From Amanita rubescens (Eukaryota; Basidiomycota; Agaricomycetes; Agaricales; Amanitaceae), in NCBI GenBank assembly GCA_015039365.1, contig WION01000004.1, positions 310,001 through 374,000 of the forward strand: 64,000 nt of DNA, in the 5' to 3' direction. Positions within the stretch are counted from its first letter, which is position 1; the number at the start of each line of letters is the position of its first letter. The notes beneath the pieces are model-generated. The model saw nothing but the letters and a program-made list of their open reading frames with translations. It was not told the origin of the DNA and made no database searches. Shown here one piece after another: positions 23,601 through 34,871 of the stretch. Made by a program: the position numbers and the translations under genes.

Positions 23601-24939
23601 CGTAATCGTCAGATAGACATTCTGGTACGGACCAGTTGCTGCCAGGTTCAGGTGTTAAAAAGTCGTCATATTGTCTCTTGAAGGTGCAGGCTAGCCCCAA
23701 CCCCAGTTTAAGGTCATCCATCGTCTGCTCGACGATGAGCATGTCGGGTTCCTTGAGCTTCCTGACGTACTCTAGACGCATGCGAAGACAAGCCTGGGCT
23801 AGTTTAGTAGGAAAGGATATTAGAGGGACGAGTTCCTTTTCGAACGTAGGAAGGTTCATCATTTCAAACACGGGTAAAAAGTTGCTTTGAGCCTCGCGTG
23901 AGCTAACGACGAACGAATGAACGGTGACAAGAAAGCCCTTTTCAAAAGTGCGCTGCAGCGAGTCTTCCTTTAACACTCGTTCGACGAAGCTTGTGCCGTC
24001 AGAAGCATTGACGTTTATTTTACTCGACGGCTTGCGAGACGATTTGATAGATCCCTGGCTGCTAGTTCGTTGCATGACATCTAACGAAACACTTCCGGTC
24101 CAGTGCTGCAATAATCGAATTTGAAACTTTAAATTATAGAGCGTATTTAACCACGTGTTCAATGCATCTCTGCGTTGTTGGAAATTCTCGGTCGTTGAGA
24201 TGGGCTTGTCGAGATAGAAGGCCTTTAAACTCGGATAGAACGACTGTGCAAGATCGAGTCTGCGGAGAAGTGCCGATACGCGCTCGATGACGGCCTCCGT
24301 GTCGTTATGGATGTCATCTGGTACACGGAAATAGAGTACCTCATCAAGGACAGCATTAGCGATCCGAATCCGCTTGTCCTCGACCTTGAGTCGCTCCTCT
24401 CGTTCGGAGCAGCCATGGAGTTTTGCCCGGAGACCCAGCCAGATATTGACGTGAAGATTTGTCTGCTCGTCGCCTAGTGATTCTAGGGCGACGGCGATGC
24501 GGGTCTTTTCAGACTTGAGGACATCACCGCCCATGACGGAGGCGAACATAGTCTGCCACTCGAGACGTTCCCTTTCTGCCTGTGAAGCAGGGAGGGCAGA
24601 TGCTTCTGATTCGAGGAGAAATGATGATACGCCACCATCGTTGGCGAAAGAGAAACGACCGAGGTCCTCGTCGTCACTATGGTCACCAGCATCTGTGAGT
24701 TGACCGAGACCTCTCTGGAAGTAGTGATTATCAGGATCATTACGAGGATCGTCCTGACGGTTTGCGGATCTGTAACGCCTAAGGAACTGTGAATAGATGT
24801 CGGAGTATTTTGTGCGGGATATGTTTGGGGATCTGAAAGAGCGGCGGGAGGGTCGAATCTGTGGCGAACGGTCCCAGTCATCGTCATCTGGGTGGTCGTG
24901 CTCAGAGAGAGGATAAAGGGTGGGAGTGTGCCGCCGCAT
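20666..24939 (-). CDS. SSK2/Wis4-type MAP kinase kinase kinase (frame breaks)
   Basis: MEKK of the HOG/stress MAPK pathway (Ssk2/Ssk22, Wis4, MEKK4 group). Seen: a long N-terminal regulatory region from ATG 24939, then the C-terminal kinase domain: glycine loop GAGAFGSVYLAV, AVKEIKF lysine, catalytic loop HRDIKPDN, DFGAS, GTPMYMSPEV, and 'WSLGCVVLEIATGRKPW'. Introns near 23420, 23120, 21455 and 21080 join in frame. Three places do not: near 23287-23302 a +1 step leads into GILRATMTADMRMLPYHDL, near 23203-23214 the frame returns (+2 or -1) before PDQVISWYGKMLDG, and near 22060-22075 a +1 step precedes ADDEDDFSAIDP. The kinase domain itself is unbroken. Only 38 bp separate its start from that of DRG1. 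Confidence 0.9.
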
Positions 24940-24977
24940 TGACCGCCGTGCTCAAGCCAAAGTCTCAGCTTCCCGCC
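24940..24977. promoter_or_regulatory. Very short divergent spacer between MAPKKK and DRG1 starts
   Basis: Only 38 bp lie between the two predicted ATGs. If both starts are right, each gene's promoter must overlap the other's 5' leader or coding start. Confidence 0.45.
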
Positions 24978-26714
24978 ATGGGCATCGTAGAAAAGGTCAG
25001 TTCCCCCTTTTCCCCTCCAACCCGTCCTCACCCGTCCAAGATCAAGGAAATAGAGGGTTTGCTTTCCCGAATCACCCCATGTTTGCTTACACCCACCAGA
25101 TGAGATGGCCAGGACTCAGAAAAATAAGGCCACAGAGTATCATCTCGGCCTCCTCAAGGCTAAGGTCGCCCGTTATCGCTGCTCAGCTCCTTGAGCCTAC
25201 TTCAAAGTCTGGCCCAGCAGGTGTAGGCTTCGACGTCCAGAAATCAGGTGATGCTCGTGTCGCCCTGATCGGCTTTCCATCTGTTGGCAAGGTACGCGTC
25301 GGTACCTGGTCCAGGATCGCATTATGTATTCAATTGCACTAGTCTACCCTGCTCAACAAGACAACGCATACCATGTCTGAATCGGCTGCGTACGAATTCA
25401 CAACTCTTACCGTGAGTCTTCAGCAGTCCGTGCCAGAATACACCACACTGCATTCTAGGCGATTCCCGGAGTCATCGACTATAAAGGCGCTCGAATTCAA
25501 CTTCTCGATCTGCCAGGAATCGTTGAAGGCGCGAGTCAAGGCCGTGGCCGCGGCCGTCAAGTCGTCTCCACAGCCAAAACGGCAGATCTCATCCTTATCA
25601 TGTTAGACGCTACAAAAAGTGACGAACAGCGCAGGCTGCTCGAGATTGAGCTAGATGCTGTCGGAATTAGGTTGAACAAGAAAAAACCAGACGTCGTGTT
25701 CAAAAAGAAAACGACAGGCGGGGTGAATGCGTCGATTCATAGCCTTGCCGGGTGACTGACGCTCAATTGCTAGATCACCTTTAACACAACTGTCAAACTA
25801 ACCAGAACAGATGAAAAAACAGTCAGGAGTATCTTAGCAAGCTGTGAGTCTCGCGTTCAATGAAGAGATCACTCTTATGCATAGTTAGATAAACTGCATA
25901 ACTGTGATGTCATGATTAGGGAGGATGTACGTATAATGTCTTTCTTCTGTTTACGGTCTCATGTCGACCCGACAGATTACAACGGATGAATTCATTGACG
26001 TGCTGATCGGTGGGACATAGACGCACTGATGTGTCCATACGCTCACGTCAACGCAGGGACGAGAAAATACATCCCATGTCTCTGTTCGTGAAAACGGGTA
26101 TTTGCAGAATGATATCCTCTCATCCGCCGATAGATGTATACAACAAAATTGATGCGATCAGCCTGGAGCGGGTCGATAAACTCGCAAAGGAGCCACATGC
26201 AGCCGTTATAAGTTGCGAAATGGACTTGAAGTAAGTAGTCTATCGAAAGCCTTTGTTCTCTCGTTCATGGCATGTCACTTAGCCTCGATTATCTGATTGA
26301 CCGAATATGGGATGAGCTTAGCCTTGTCAAAGTGTATACGAAGAAACGTGGAGCTCATCCTGATCTGGATGACCCAATTTGCTTGAGGAGAGGTGCAACA
26401 ATAGAGGTGTTATCAAGAGTTACATGAAGTACCATGAGCTCGTTTTAACACATGGCCCGCAGGATGTCTGTAATGGCATACACCGATCGTTAGCTGCCAA
26501 CTTCCGTTATGGACTTGTTTGGTGCGCCACCTATCCCTAATGCTGATACCTGCGGCTAACGTTACAACAGGGTAAGCGCCATTACTGAATGATTGGAAAC
26601 TTACAATGTCCGTCGCAGGGGAGATCGAGCAAATTCTTCCCGCACGCTCAGAAGGTGAGCTTGGCGCACCAAGTACAGGACGAGGATGTGGTGTCTAGTG
26701 TGTCGTTTCTTTGA
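24978..26714 (+). CDS. RBG1: DRG1/RBG1 developmentally regulated GTP-binding protein (one frame break)
   Basis: Obg-related GTPase (DRG1, yeast Rbg1) that binds translating ribosomes with a Tma46/DFRP1 partner. Seen: [24 protein letters not shown]1 loop GFPSVGKS (split by an intron after GK), G3 DLPG, '[27 protein letters not shown]', G4 NKID, and C-terminal TGS-like region '[17 protein letters not shown]', '[14 protein letters not shown]', 'VQDEDVV'. About eleven exons. The frame steps +1 between KVARYR and AQLLEP at 25177-25183, precisely placed by conservation. Near the 3' end a single-base exon at 26571 is needed to complete VWGRSSKF. Otherwise all introns keep frame. Confidence 0.92.
26571..26571 (+). 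other. Predicted one-nucleotide exon (G) in DRG1
   Basis: Intron 26522-26570 (GTGCGC...GCTAACG...CAACAG) is followed by one G and then intron 26572-26618 (GTAAGC...GTCGCAG). Joining TG + G + GGGAGATCG gives VWGRSSKF, the conserved DRG1 block; leaving this base out puts the rest out of frame. Confidence 0.65.
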
Positions 26715-26929
26715 TTTTATTTTTCCACTTGAACAAAGGAATTCCTATTACAGTATTCACGAAATGATCGATGATCGGAGTACATCAATTCTCACGAGAT
26801 GGACGGGCCAAATTTAACTCTTCCTCGTACCTCTTGTTCGCTTGTAACTCCGTCAAGTTCCGAATAAATAAGTTTACCGCTGAATCCCTGGTTCACGAAA
26901 GCTAGAGCTTCCTGAATCTTTCTGGGCAC

Positions 26930-28316
26930 ATGGTTGACGCCGCAGGAGATGCTATTGAACTAATCTTTCTCGGCACTGGCACATCATCAAGCTTGCCTCA
27001 CGTTTCTTGCCTCACAGCTCCTCCGGAACTACCGCCGTGTCGAACATGCTTATCGACATTAACCCCCAAAGGCAAGAAAAACATTAGAAGGAATACCAGC
27101 GCTGCGTTGAGAATCAGAGCAGCAGATGGTCGTTTAGTGTACGCAAGTCACTCCCTTACTCGATTACAGACCATACTCAGCAACTTTAGGACGATCGTCA
27201 TAGATGTTGGCAAGAATTTTCAGGCAGCTGCCGTCGAATGGTTCCCCAAGTACGGATTACGAAAGATAGACGCACTACTAATAACGCACGCTCATGCAGA
27301 CGGTACGCCACCAACTCACCTTGCATGTCTATCTCGGGTCTGATAAGCTAAGCTAAGCTATGAATGGCCTGGACGATTTACGAGGTAGCGTCGAGTCACA
27401 TCGGCCATTTCCTTCTCAGTCGCGCTTTTGTAGGTTGGACACTGCGTGGTGCAATTCAGCCACACATAGACGTCTATTTATCGCAGGAAACATTTTCAGA
27501 AGTACGACGATCGTTTCCGTACTTGGTATCCAAGCAATTCGCTTCAGGCGGAGGAGACGTTGGTAAACTTGTTCTTTCTCGAGAGCCACTGGCAATTGTT
27601 ATTGCAGGTTCCCGAATTTAGATGGCACATCGTTTCCGATAAATTCAATTTTGAGATCAGTGATACAAGAATTAGCGTCACACCATTTTTAGGTGCGTCT
27701 TCTTCAACCTTTGATTTTTCAGTATCGTCTGACGAGGAAAGTTCACCACGGACGTATTTTTACGGATATTCCTCCTCCGGCATGCATGCCTACGCCTGCG
27801 GATACGACTCCATCAAGTCCAAGACTGGAGATCATTTCATTATCCAGCGAGCAAGACGGAGTAGGACTCGGATCGGACAGAAAGGAAGCATTGATCCAAC
27901 CATACACCTGTTTCGGGTTCAAGATTCAGAACGAGATTGCATACATCTCGGACGTGTCGTTTATTCCCGAAGATGTGCGGCCAATGTTAGAATCTATACC
28001 TGTTCTTGTGCTGGACTGCCTGCGGCTGGAGCCACATACGTCGCACTTTGGGATAGCGGAAGCGGTGAGGACGGCGAGGAGATTAAAAGCAGGACGAACA
28101 TACTTGACAGGATTTGGACACCACGTACCGCACGATGAGTATGTGGCTATCGGGGAAGTGGTTGGCGGCGCGCAACGGGAGGCGGAGACGGAGAATGAGC
28201 GGGCCGGCGCGGAGCTCATCGGTGCCGGGATGCCGGTGTGGATGCGGCCGGCGCACGACGGGCTGCGGGTATTTGTCGGGCCGAGTGGGGTTACTGATGA
28301 TACGTATGACAAATGA
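26930..28316 (+). CDS. Metallo-beta-lactamase-fold hydrolase
   Basis: Predicted metal-dependent hydrolase of the beta-lactamase fold, of the type related to PhnP/cyclic phosphodiesterases and RNase Z relatives; the substrate is unknown. Seen: N-terminal 'IELIFLGTGTSSSLPHV', Cys-containing PPCRTC, 'IVIDVGKNFQAAAVEWFP', and the metal motif THAHADAMNGLDDL (HxHxD, completed across the intron ending at 27357). Later blocks are WTLRGAIQPHIDVYL, 'VHHGRI', 'CFGFKIQNEIAYISDVSFIP', and 'GFGHHVPHDEY', which would supply further metal ligands. Six exons join in frame. The acceptor of the second intron sits in a tandem TAAGC repeat with three AGs five bases apart. Roughly 335 residues. Confidence 0.85.
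27344..27360 (+). repeat. Tandem TAAGC repeat at an intron acceptor
   Basis: Three copies of TAAGC end at the splice acceptor (AG at 27346-27347, 27351-27352 and 27356-27357). Only the last AG keeps the HADAMNGLDD motif in frame. Confidence 0.7.
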
Positions 28317-28377
28317 GGGTAAATACAAACATCCTTGCTTCGAACTGACCAACCATCGCGACCAGGGTCGTTGCCCA

Positions 28378-29177
28378 TGAAGTTTTTGACTCAGTCCTTC
28401 TTGTACGAGTGAGTAGTGCTAGAACCATGTTTTTTTACCCGGCCGACTTCGTGATAGCGATCCCTGGTCCATTGTTTCGCTCGCCTTCTTCCTTCGCTAT
28501 CCCAATCCATACGCGGCACACGTCCTCTCCTGCGATGTCATCTCGCGTGTGCAGACACCATCTGGCTCTCTCTTGACCACCCGGCTCATCCTAAAAAAGG
28601 GATCGCTCCCCCGCTGGGCGCCAAAAGGCATTATTTCCAGGTCTGAGACGTGGGTTCTCGAGGAAACTGAGGTCGATCCTTTCGCCAAGACTGTCAAGTG
28701 CAGAACGAAGAATCTGGATCATGTCAAAGTGATGCAGGTTGAGGAATCCATTCTCTTTCACCAAACGCCCGAGGGGTGAGGTTCTTTGCTTATTACCTTT
28801 TCTGCTTACCAAGTGACACGTACCTTCAGTAAAACTCAGCAAATCACAGAGGCGAGGATTCGATCAGGTATTGGATGGGGTCTCACAAAACGGATCGAAA
28901 ATTACGGATTGAACCGGTTCAAGGCTAACATGCAGAGGGTTAGTGTATCCTGTCGACTTGGGACTATGTTTGACATTTTTGCCAGTCACGAGAGGGTGTA
29001 TCTCTGATTCTAGACCTGCTTCGTCAGTCTCGTCTGCAACCGATGACACTGGGAGGAGTCGAGTCTATGGGGACTCATGCGGAGAGTTCAAACCGCACCG
29101 AAAATGTTGGCCGGTCCACGACGAAGGCAGGTTTCTGGCACAAGTTGAGAACATGGCTTCAGCCGCCCCCTACTTGA
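28378..29177 (+). CDS. PRELI/MSF1 domain protein, second copy
   Basis: Second Ups/PRELID-type mitochondrial lipid-transfer protein in the window. Seen: start MKFLTQSFLY joined over a short intron to DDPWSIVSLAFFLRYPNPYAAHV, then 'SCDVISR', 'LLTTRLILKKGSLPRW', 'ETWVLEETEVDP', and 'KTKNLDHVKVMQVEES'-like text. The C-terminal part has GKTQQITEARIRSGIGWGLTKRIENYGLNRFKANMQRS. Four introns join in frame and the tail is low-complexity. The WVLEETEVDP and GLTKRIENYG blocks make it closer to the Ups2/Ups3/PRELID3-like branch than the 10235 gene, by inference. It lies 61 bp after the metallo-hydrolase. Confidence 0.9.
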
Positions 29178-29297
29178 GGACTGTGGTGAAAGCGAATGTA
29201 CTTGTACGCGTATTTTATCATCCCCATGCCATGTCGTCCGTACGCGATCTGCATTGTACTTGTATTCATTAGTAATTACCTATTGCACTTGTGCATC

Positions 29298-32200
29298 ATG
29301 TACTTTCCCACTTCCGCCGCGCGACGAATATCCACCGTCCCGGCACTTCCAAATCTACCGCCCGAACCCATCTTGTTCATCTGTCCAAGCCCTCGAAAGG
29401 CATTCTTCCTAACCCTTACTCGGAATGGTCTCACGATTTGGCGTGTACGAGTACGGACATTCTGCAACTTTACGTTTCGTGCAACTCATCACTCCACATT
29501 GTAGCCCTGTGCAGTCCTTGCTTATTTCTCCAGGACACCAACGTCCATAGTGGAGCACGGGGATAACGTGTGTGCTTATTGGTCTCCAGATAGTTCACGA
29601 ATTGTCATTTCCGTGAGTCTGTAGTTCATGTTGTAACCTCCGCTTGACAACCCGTCTGCATAGACTTCTGAATCATTTTTGGTTCTCGTTTCGGTAGAGT
29701 ACGACAGGGATGGCCTCGCGTACAAGACACAGCGTGATGTAATACCTGGTCCTGGAGAGGGTTTACCCATGCGGTCCGTCTCCCTACAATTCGAGGGCGT
29801 CATTCGGACGGACGGAACGCTACTCAGGTGAGCACTACGCGTACCGGGGGATATCTGAGAGTGATTGAGACGTTTGTCAGTGTCTCACCAAGGAAGCATC
29901 ATATTGTGTTCTCAACAAAGAACCCTGCTTCAGTTCAGAAGATTCCTTGGCCGTCTGATGATAGCGATGATCAAGATGATAGTGCCAGCATGTACCTACG
30001 CCAAATTGGAAATGAAAATTGGCTGCTCGAGGGTGATGAATTCCCATGGCTGGTAGAACCTGATGGTAGGCTGGCTGCTGGATCCTAGTGCATGTCTTGA
30101 ATGTTTTTTGCAGTGTCCGTTGTCGCTATTCAACACTGGAGAGCAGTCGGGATAGACACGTGGATTACATCCGATGGGAGAGCGTATTTTGTGCAGTTGC
30201 ACGAGTTACAAGGGCGTGGCAGCTTTGAAGTCAGTGACCCATGTGATGATTCAAACGTATGTATATTATGTCACCTGGAGTGGTGGATTTCTTATCACAT
30301 ATAGAACATAGAAAGTCATTCTCAGCTGTCGACTGATGATTTGTCACCGCCATCCCTCTGGCAAGGAACCTGTATCCATGACTTCAAGACCCCCAAGTGG
30401 GTGCAGAAACGTCGGGCTAATGACGAGGATGGTCCAGTTGCGTATGATGAACCAAAACGGGCCATGGTTGTTGCCATGAATAACAAGTTTTCCGTTGTCG
30501 CAATAGGCCTTCGATGGTATGTCATCAATGTTGCTAGGACTCGGTATTGACAAGGTTACCAGTGGTGTTCTTGAATATGCCAACTTTCCTTCTACGACAG
30601 GGACCATGCCCAAGTCACACCATGTCTACGTACCCGAATCTTTCAACCAACACACCGGAGAAGTTTGCGCTCTGGAATGGAGTTCGGATGGATATGTTCT
30701 CGCTGTGGGCTGGAAATACGGATGGGGCGTTTTCAGCGTTGGGGGGAGGTGCCTTGCGTTGGCCTTTGGACCAGGAGACAATGTAGATGGTTCAAAGTCG
30801 GTAAATTTGTGCGCTTCAACGCCATCATATTCTCAGTCAATGGGCAGATTTCAAGATACTTTCATGTATGGGGTGCTAGGTCTAGTAGGTTCTTTTGACT
30901 ATTGGAAAGGTCGATCCTAATATTTCTTCAAGTTCTGGGGTCCAGGAAATTTGGAGCTTTTCACGCTCGCATTTCCAGCATCGAAAGGTACGATCCTGAA
31001 CTCGAGTTTAGTGTTCACAGCTTTACTAAACCACAAGCCCCCGACGGGCAATTATTCATCATCCCGTTTGCAAAGAGTGCTGCCACAGGACAACATGCCC
31101 CCGTACGTACTCATGTCAATATTCGGGGACCAGCAGTTTGATTCTTTTTAACAGGACAACACCAGATATGCATTCCTGCAGATGGACGACCGGGTTCTCC
31201 TATATCGAGGCGCAGATCAACCAGACATGAGCGTTATCAACCCTGAGGCAGACGTTTGGCAACATATAAAGGTAACGATTAATTGTTTGTTGAACGGAAC
31301 CGCTGGTGAGATAAATGCAGATACCCCAAAGTTACCTGGCTAGCAACTGGCCAATCAGATATTCCTCTCTGAGTAGCGATGGAAGGCTTGTCGCTATCGC
31401 CGGTAGAAGAGGGCTCGCTCATTACAATTCAAACTCTGGCCGGTGGAAGTTGTTCTTGGATCGGCATCAGGAACAGGCTTTTGTCGTCAAAGGTGGATTA
31501 CTCTGGTTTCACCACATATTGATTGCAGCTGTGGAAATGGGGAAAACGTACCAGGTCAGTTGAATGTTAATGTTGGTCATCTGGAATTGATATACCTCCA
31601 CAGATTCGACTGTATTCTCGGGATGCGGAGTTGACTGCGCACAACGTGTTATATCGAGAAATCGTGTCTTCGCCGATTGTCGTCTTGTCACTTGTGGACA
31701 ATTCATTGCTCGTGTACACAGCAGATAACAACCTTTATCATTACTTGGTTATACCTGGGGCCAATGGGTTCAAGCTACGGCGTTGTGGGAGTATTAGTTT
31801 TGAGGGTATCATTGCTCAAACGACCGCCGTGAGGACGCTAAGCTGGATGATACCTTCTGCACACAAACGTGAATATTCTCGATTTTGGGGGGTTTTTGGG
31901 CTCAAATGCACATCGCAGAACTGGGCGATCCGGTTGATGATCTTACCGTTGCGACCGTCTTGATGGTCGTGGGCGGGCAGCTCATTCTTCTTCGTCCGCG
32001 CAAAGTGAGCATGCATCATGTGCCGTAACAGGTCGTTTTCTGAATCATAATAGACGGCAGATAGAGACGTCAAGTATGATATCCAGGTGTTTGCTGACCG
32101 CGTCGAGTTCTGTTGGATACATTTGCGAGGGATTGGTGCTCTAGAAAATTCTCTATGGGCGTTCGATGGCAAAGGGCTACGCGTATGGTTAAACGCACTT

Positions 32201-33136
32201 GCCCTTGAATCACCTTCACCACGACAGAGAGCAAACGGGAACTCTGTCGACGTGCAAGAAAGTGTGAAAATACCTCTGGATTTTTATCCTTTATGTGAGT
32301 ATGATGGATGTCTTCTCAATATGATCGACATAACGACGCTTGGACAGCGGTACTTATGGATAAAGGTATTATCATCGGGGCTGAGTACGAGATAACAGCA
32401 CGATCCAATCTTCCGTTCGTTATGTTCAGACATGCAACCAGCGTCTGTATTTAACTCTCGTTTTCCATGAAGGTCTTCCTGACTTCTTGATAGTCTCATC
32501 TATTTATTCACCATCTTTTGTTGCACCACTTGGAAAATTGTCAAATAAAGGAAGCGGTGACTTTTGCGTCTCACTACCAAGAATTAGTCTTCTTTGCCCA
32601 TGCACTGGAAATTCTCCTCCACACTGTGGTCGAGTCAGAAGCTGGTGACGATGTTTCTGACGAACACCTGACAACTCGTTCAGGGGTCATACTTCCTGCT
32701 GCCATTGAATTCCTGGATCATTTTGATGTTGCTCTCGACGTAGTTGTTGGGTGCGCTAGAAAGACGGAAATGACTTATTGGAAATCTCTTTTCAGTGTTG
32801 CTGGGAGCCCAAAAATTCTGTTCGAGGTAGGTCCTAATCATTCGCGTTCTCTGTAGTTTCCTAATGATGGTGCAGACATGTCTATCATCACAGCGACTGA
32901 AGACAGCCGCTTCATATCTTTTGGTATTACACAGTACTGAGCAGTTGGACGAAAATAGCGATGACGCCGTGCGCTTGTTGAAGAAAGCTCTAGATGCCAA
33001 AGATTGGCAACTGTGCAGGGATGTGCTCCGATTCCTTCAGTCTATCGACGACAGTGGTCAAGTTTTGCAACATGCACTCACTCGCGTAGGGATAACGGAT
33101 GTATCTGATGTAGGTATATCACATGCCAAACCATAA
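29298..33136 (+). CDS. RIC1: RIC1, Rab6/Ypt6 GEF subunit
   Basis: Large subunit of the Ric1-Rgp1 complex, the exchange factor for Ypt6/Rab6 at the Golgi. Seen: N-terminal beta-propeller-like half beginning MYFPTSAARRISTVP, with blocks VCAYWSPDSSRIVIS, WITSDGRAYFVQLHEL, 'VCALEWSSDGYVLAVGWKYGWGVFS', and LFWGPGNLELF. Then 'SYLASNWPIRY', LSLVDNSLLVYTADNNLYHY, VEFCWIHLRGIGALENSLW, and the RIC1 domain itself (LLLHHLENCQIKEAVTFASHYQ, HALEILLHTVVE, CRDVLRFLQSI). At least thirteen short introns all join in frame over about 3.8 kb, making it a good internal control for sequence quality here. The stop at 33136 is reached by reading through a possible last donor. Confidence 0.93.
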
Positions 33137-33245
33137 CTTATTTATTCTTTTGTGGTTCCATACGGTGGCTTCATACGGTCGGATCGTATTGTCATTTGGT
33201 GACAGGATGGGGGTTTCTTTGATATATGTATATTATGTAGACACC

Positions 33246-34777
33246 ATGTCAAGATACATCATACGTGGCATAGTCAGCCAAGTGCACCGCATCATGCAGA
33301 CCATAGAACATACGCCTGAGGGAGCGGTGACTATTTCGTACCCTACCCTTGTGTCATCGCCATTGTCACTCGGCAGCTCGATTGGTCAGTACTTCATTCG
33401 ATAAACTACACTGATTTGCAAAAGTAGCTCATATCTATCGGCAGATAAGGCGTTCGGTTCACATCCCGAGTCCCTGGGCATTATCGTCGTCCGCGATTTG
33501 CCTGCTGTCTATACTTCCTATCGAGAACGCTTGTTGAAACTAGCCTTCAAGTTCGCAAAACTTTCACCTGAAGCTCGTGAAGAATATGCAGATCCTCACA
33601 GTCAATACAGGTAAGCGTATAAATCTGATCAAGTATATGGAGATTTTCTCAATGCGCAACGCTAGTTTCGGCTGGTCTCATGGCAAGGTGAACTGTCCTT
33701 ATTAAAAGTGGACCTAGTTTTGGTTGTTGACGAAACGATCGCAGGAAATCATGAACGGGAAACCAGGTCATTCCCAGTCTCCTACGATTTTTTGTGTTCG
33801 GCTTATGTTGACACACCTGCTCCCACAGATGTTCTGAAAGGATCATACTATGCAAACCCATTGATTGATGTTCCGACCGTTTCCGCTCAGGATGAAAAGC
33901 TATATCCAGAATACTACGGAAAGAACATATGTGAGTGCACCGCGATCCAGATGGTGGATCTCACTCAAGGTCTCCCAAGGGCCAAAGCCCGATGAAAAGG
34001 GCGTTGAGGGTTTCGAAGAAGCATTCAAAGATTTAGGAAGGTAATTGATGACTTTATTCTGTAGGATTGTTGTGGCGAAACACATCTTTAAGGTTTATCT
34101 TCAATGTCGGATGCCAGTTAGCAGCAGCATGCCAGCCTTTTGGTACTTCAACTTATTTTCTAATGTGGATGATGAACTAATGGTAGATCAGCACTTCCCC
34201 ACCTGTCTGACTCACGCTTGTCACTGCCCCAGCTTATCAGCACATCCCAGACCACGAAAGCGCGGCTTTTACACTATTTCCCTCCATCCGAAAATGTCAG
34301 TCCAGAAGAAGAATCTATCGACGATTGGTGTGGATTTCATCTTGACCATTCCTTATTAACCGGATTGTGCTCGGTAGGTTGGCTTCGTTACTAGCTGCCT
34401 GTTTCGAATGATGCAACCCTTGCTAGGCTATGTATTTGCGGGAAAACCCTGCTGGTGATCCTTCTGTCGTTCCACCGCCTTCTTCCGCATCGGGGCTTTA
34501 TATTCGAACCCGTGGCGGTAAGCTGACTAGGGTCTTGATCCCCCACGATTGTCTGGCCTTCCAAACGGGCGAAGCCTTGGCATTGGCAACGGGAAATAAG
34601 CTCCAGGCAACACCACATTGCGTGAGGGTGGGATCAAGTGACCCACAGCAAGCCATTTCTCGCGAAACCTTTGCATTGTTCATGCAACCAAGCACAGACC
34701 AACCTTTGACACCGTCGAAGAGCTTCGGGCAATTCAGCAAACAGGTATTTGATGAACATTACGAGATTTATGGGTAG
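33246..34777 (+). CDS. 2-oxoglutarate/Fe(II) dioxygenase-like (isopenicillin N synthase-type) protein
   Basis: Predicted member of the isopenicillin-N-synthase/clavaminate-synthase-like fold, of the group with a long insertion found in fungi and plants; the substrate is unknown. Seen: MSRYIIRGIVSQVHR..., 'LGIIVVRDLPAVYTSYRERLLKLAFKFAKLS', 'SFGWSHGKE', 'KGSYYANPLIDVPT', 'YPEYYGKNIWP', 'DLGRFIF'. The core has 'DWCGFHLDHSLLTGLCSAMYL' (an HxD-like metal motif), 'LYIRTRGGKLTRVLIP', 'DCLAFQTGEALALATGNKLQATPHCVRVG' (second histidine). Nine or so exons join in frame; the exon at 34194 uses the GATCAG acceptor. Its stop lies 94 bp from the ATG26 stop, tail to tail. Confidence 0.85.
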
Positions 34778-34871
34778 TGGTACATATGGCAGAGTAGTCT
34801 AGACGTGTGATGGTCCAACTCAGCTACCAGCGCAAATGTATCTAGATGCAAAAACAGCCAAACGATGTGTA

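Noticed and set aside
34190..34205. Frame change in the 2OG dioxygenase-like gene
   Set aside because: Using the GATCAG acceptor instead of GGTAG keeps QPFALPHLSD in frame.
34405..34425. TTCGAAT-like B-box near 34.4 kb
   Set aside because: It lies in an intron, lacks the flanking GG and CC, and no fold is visible.
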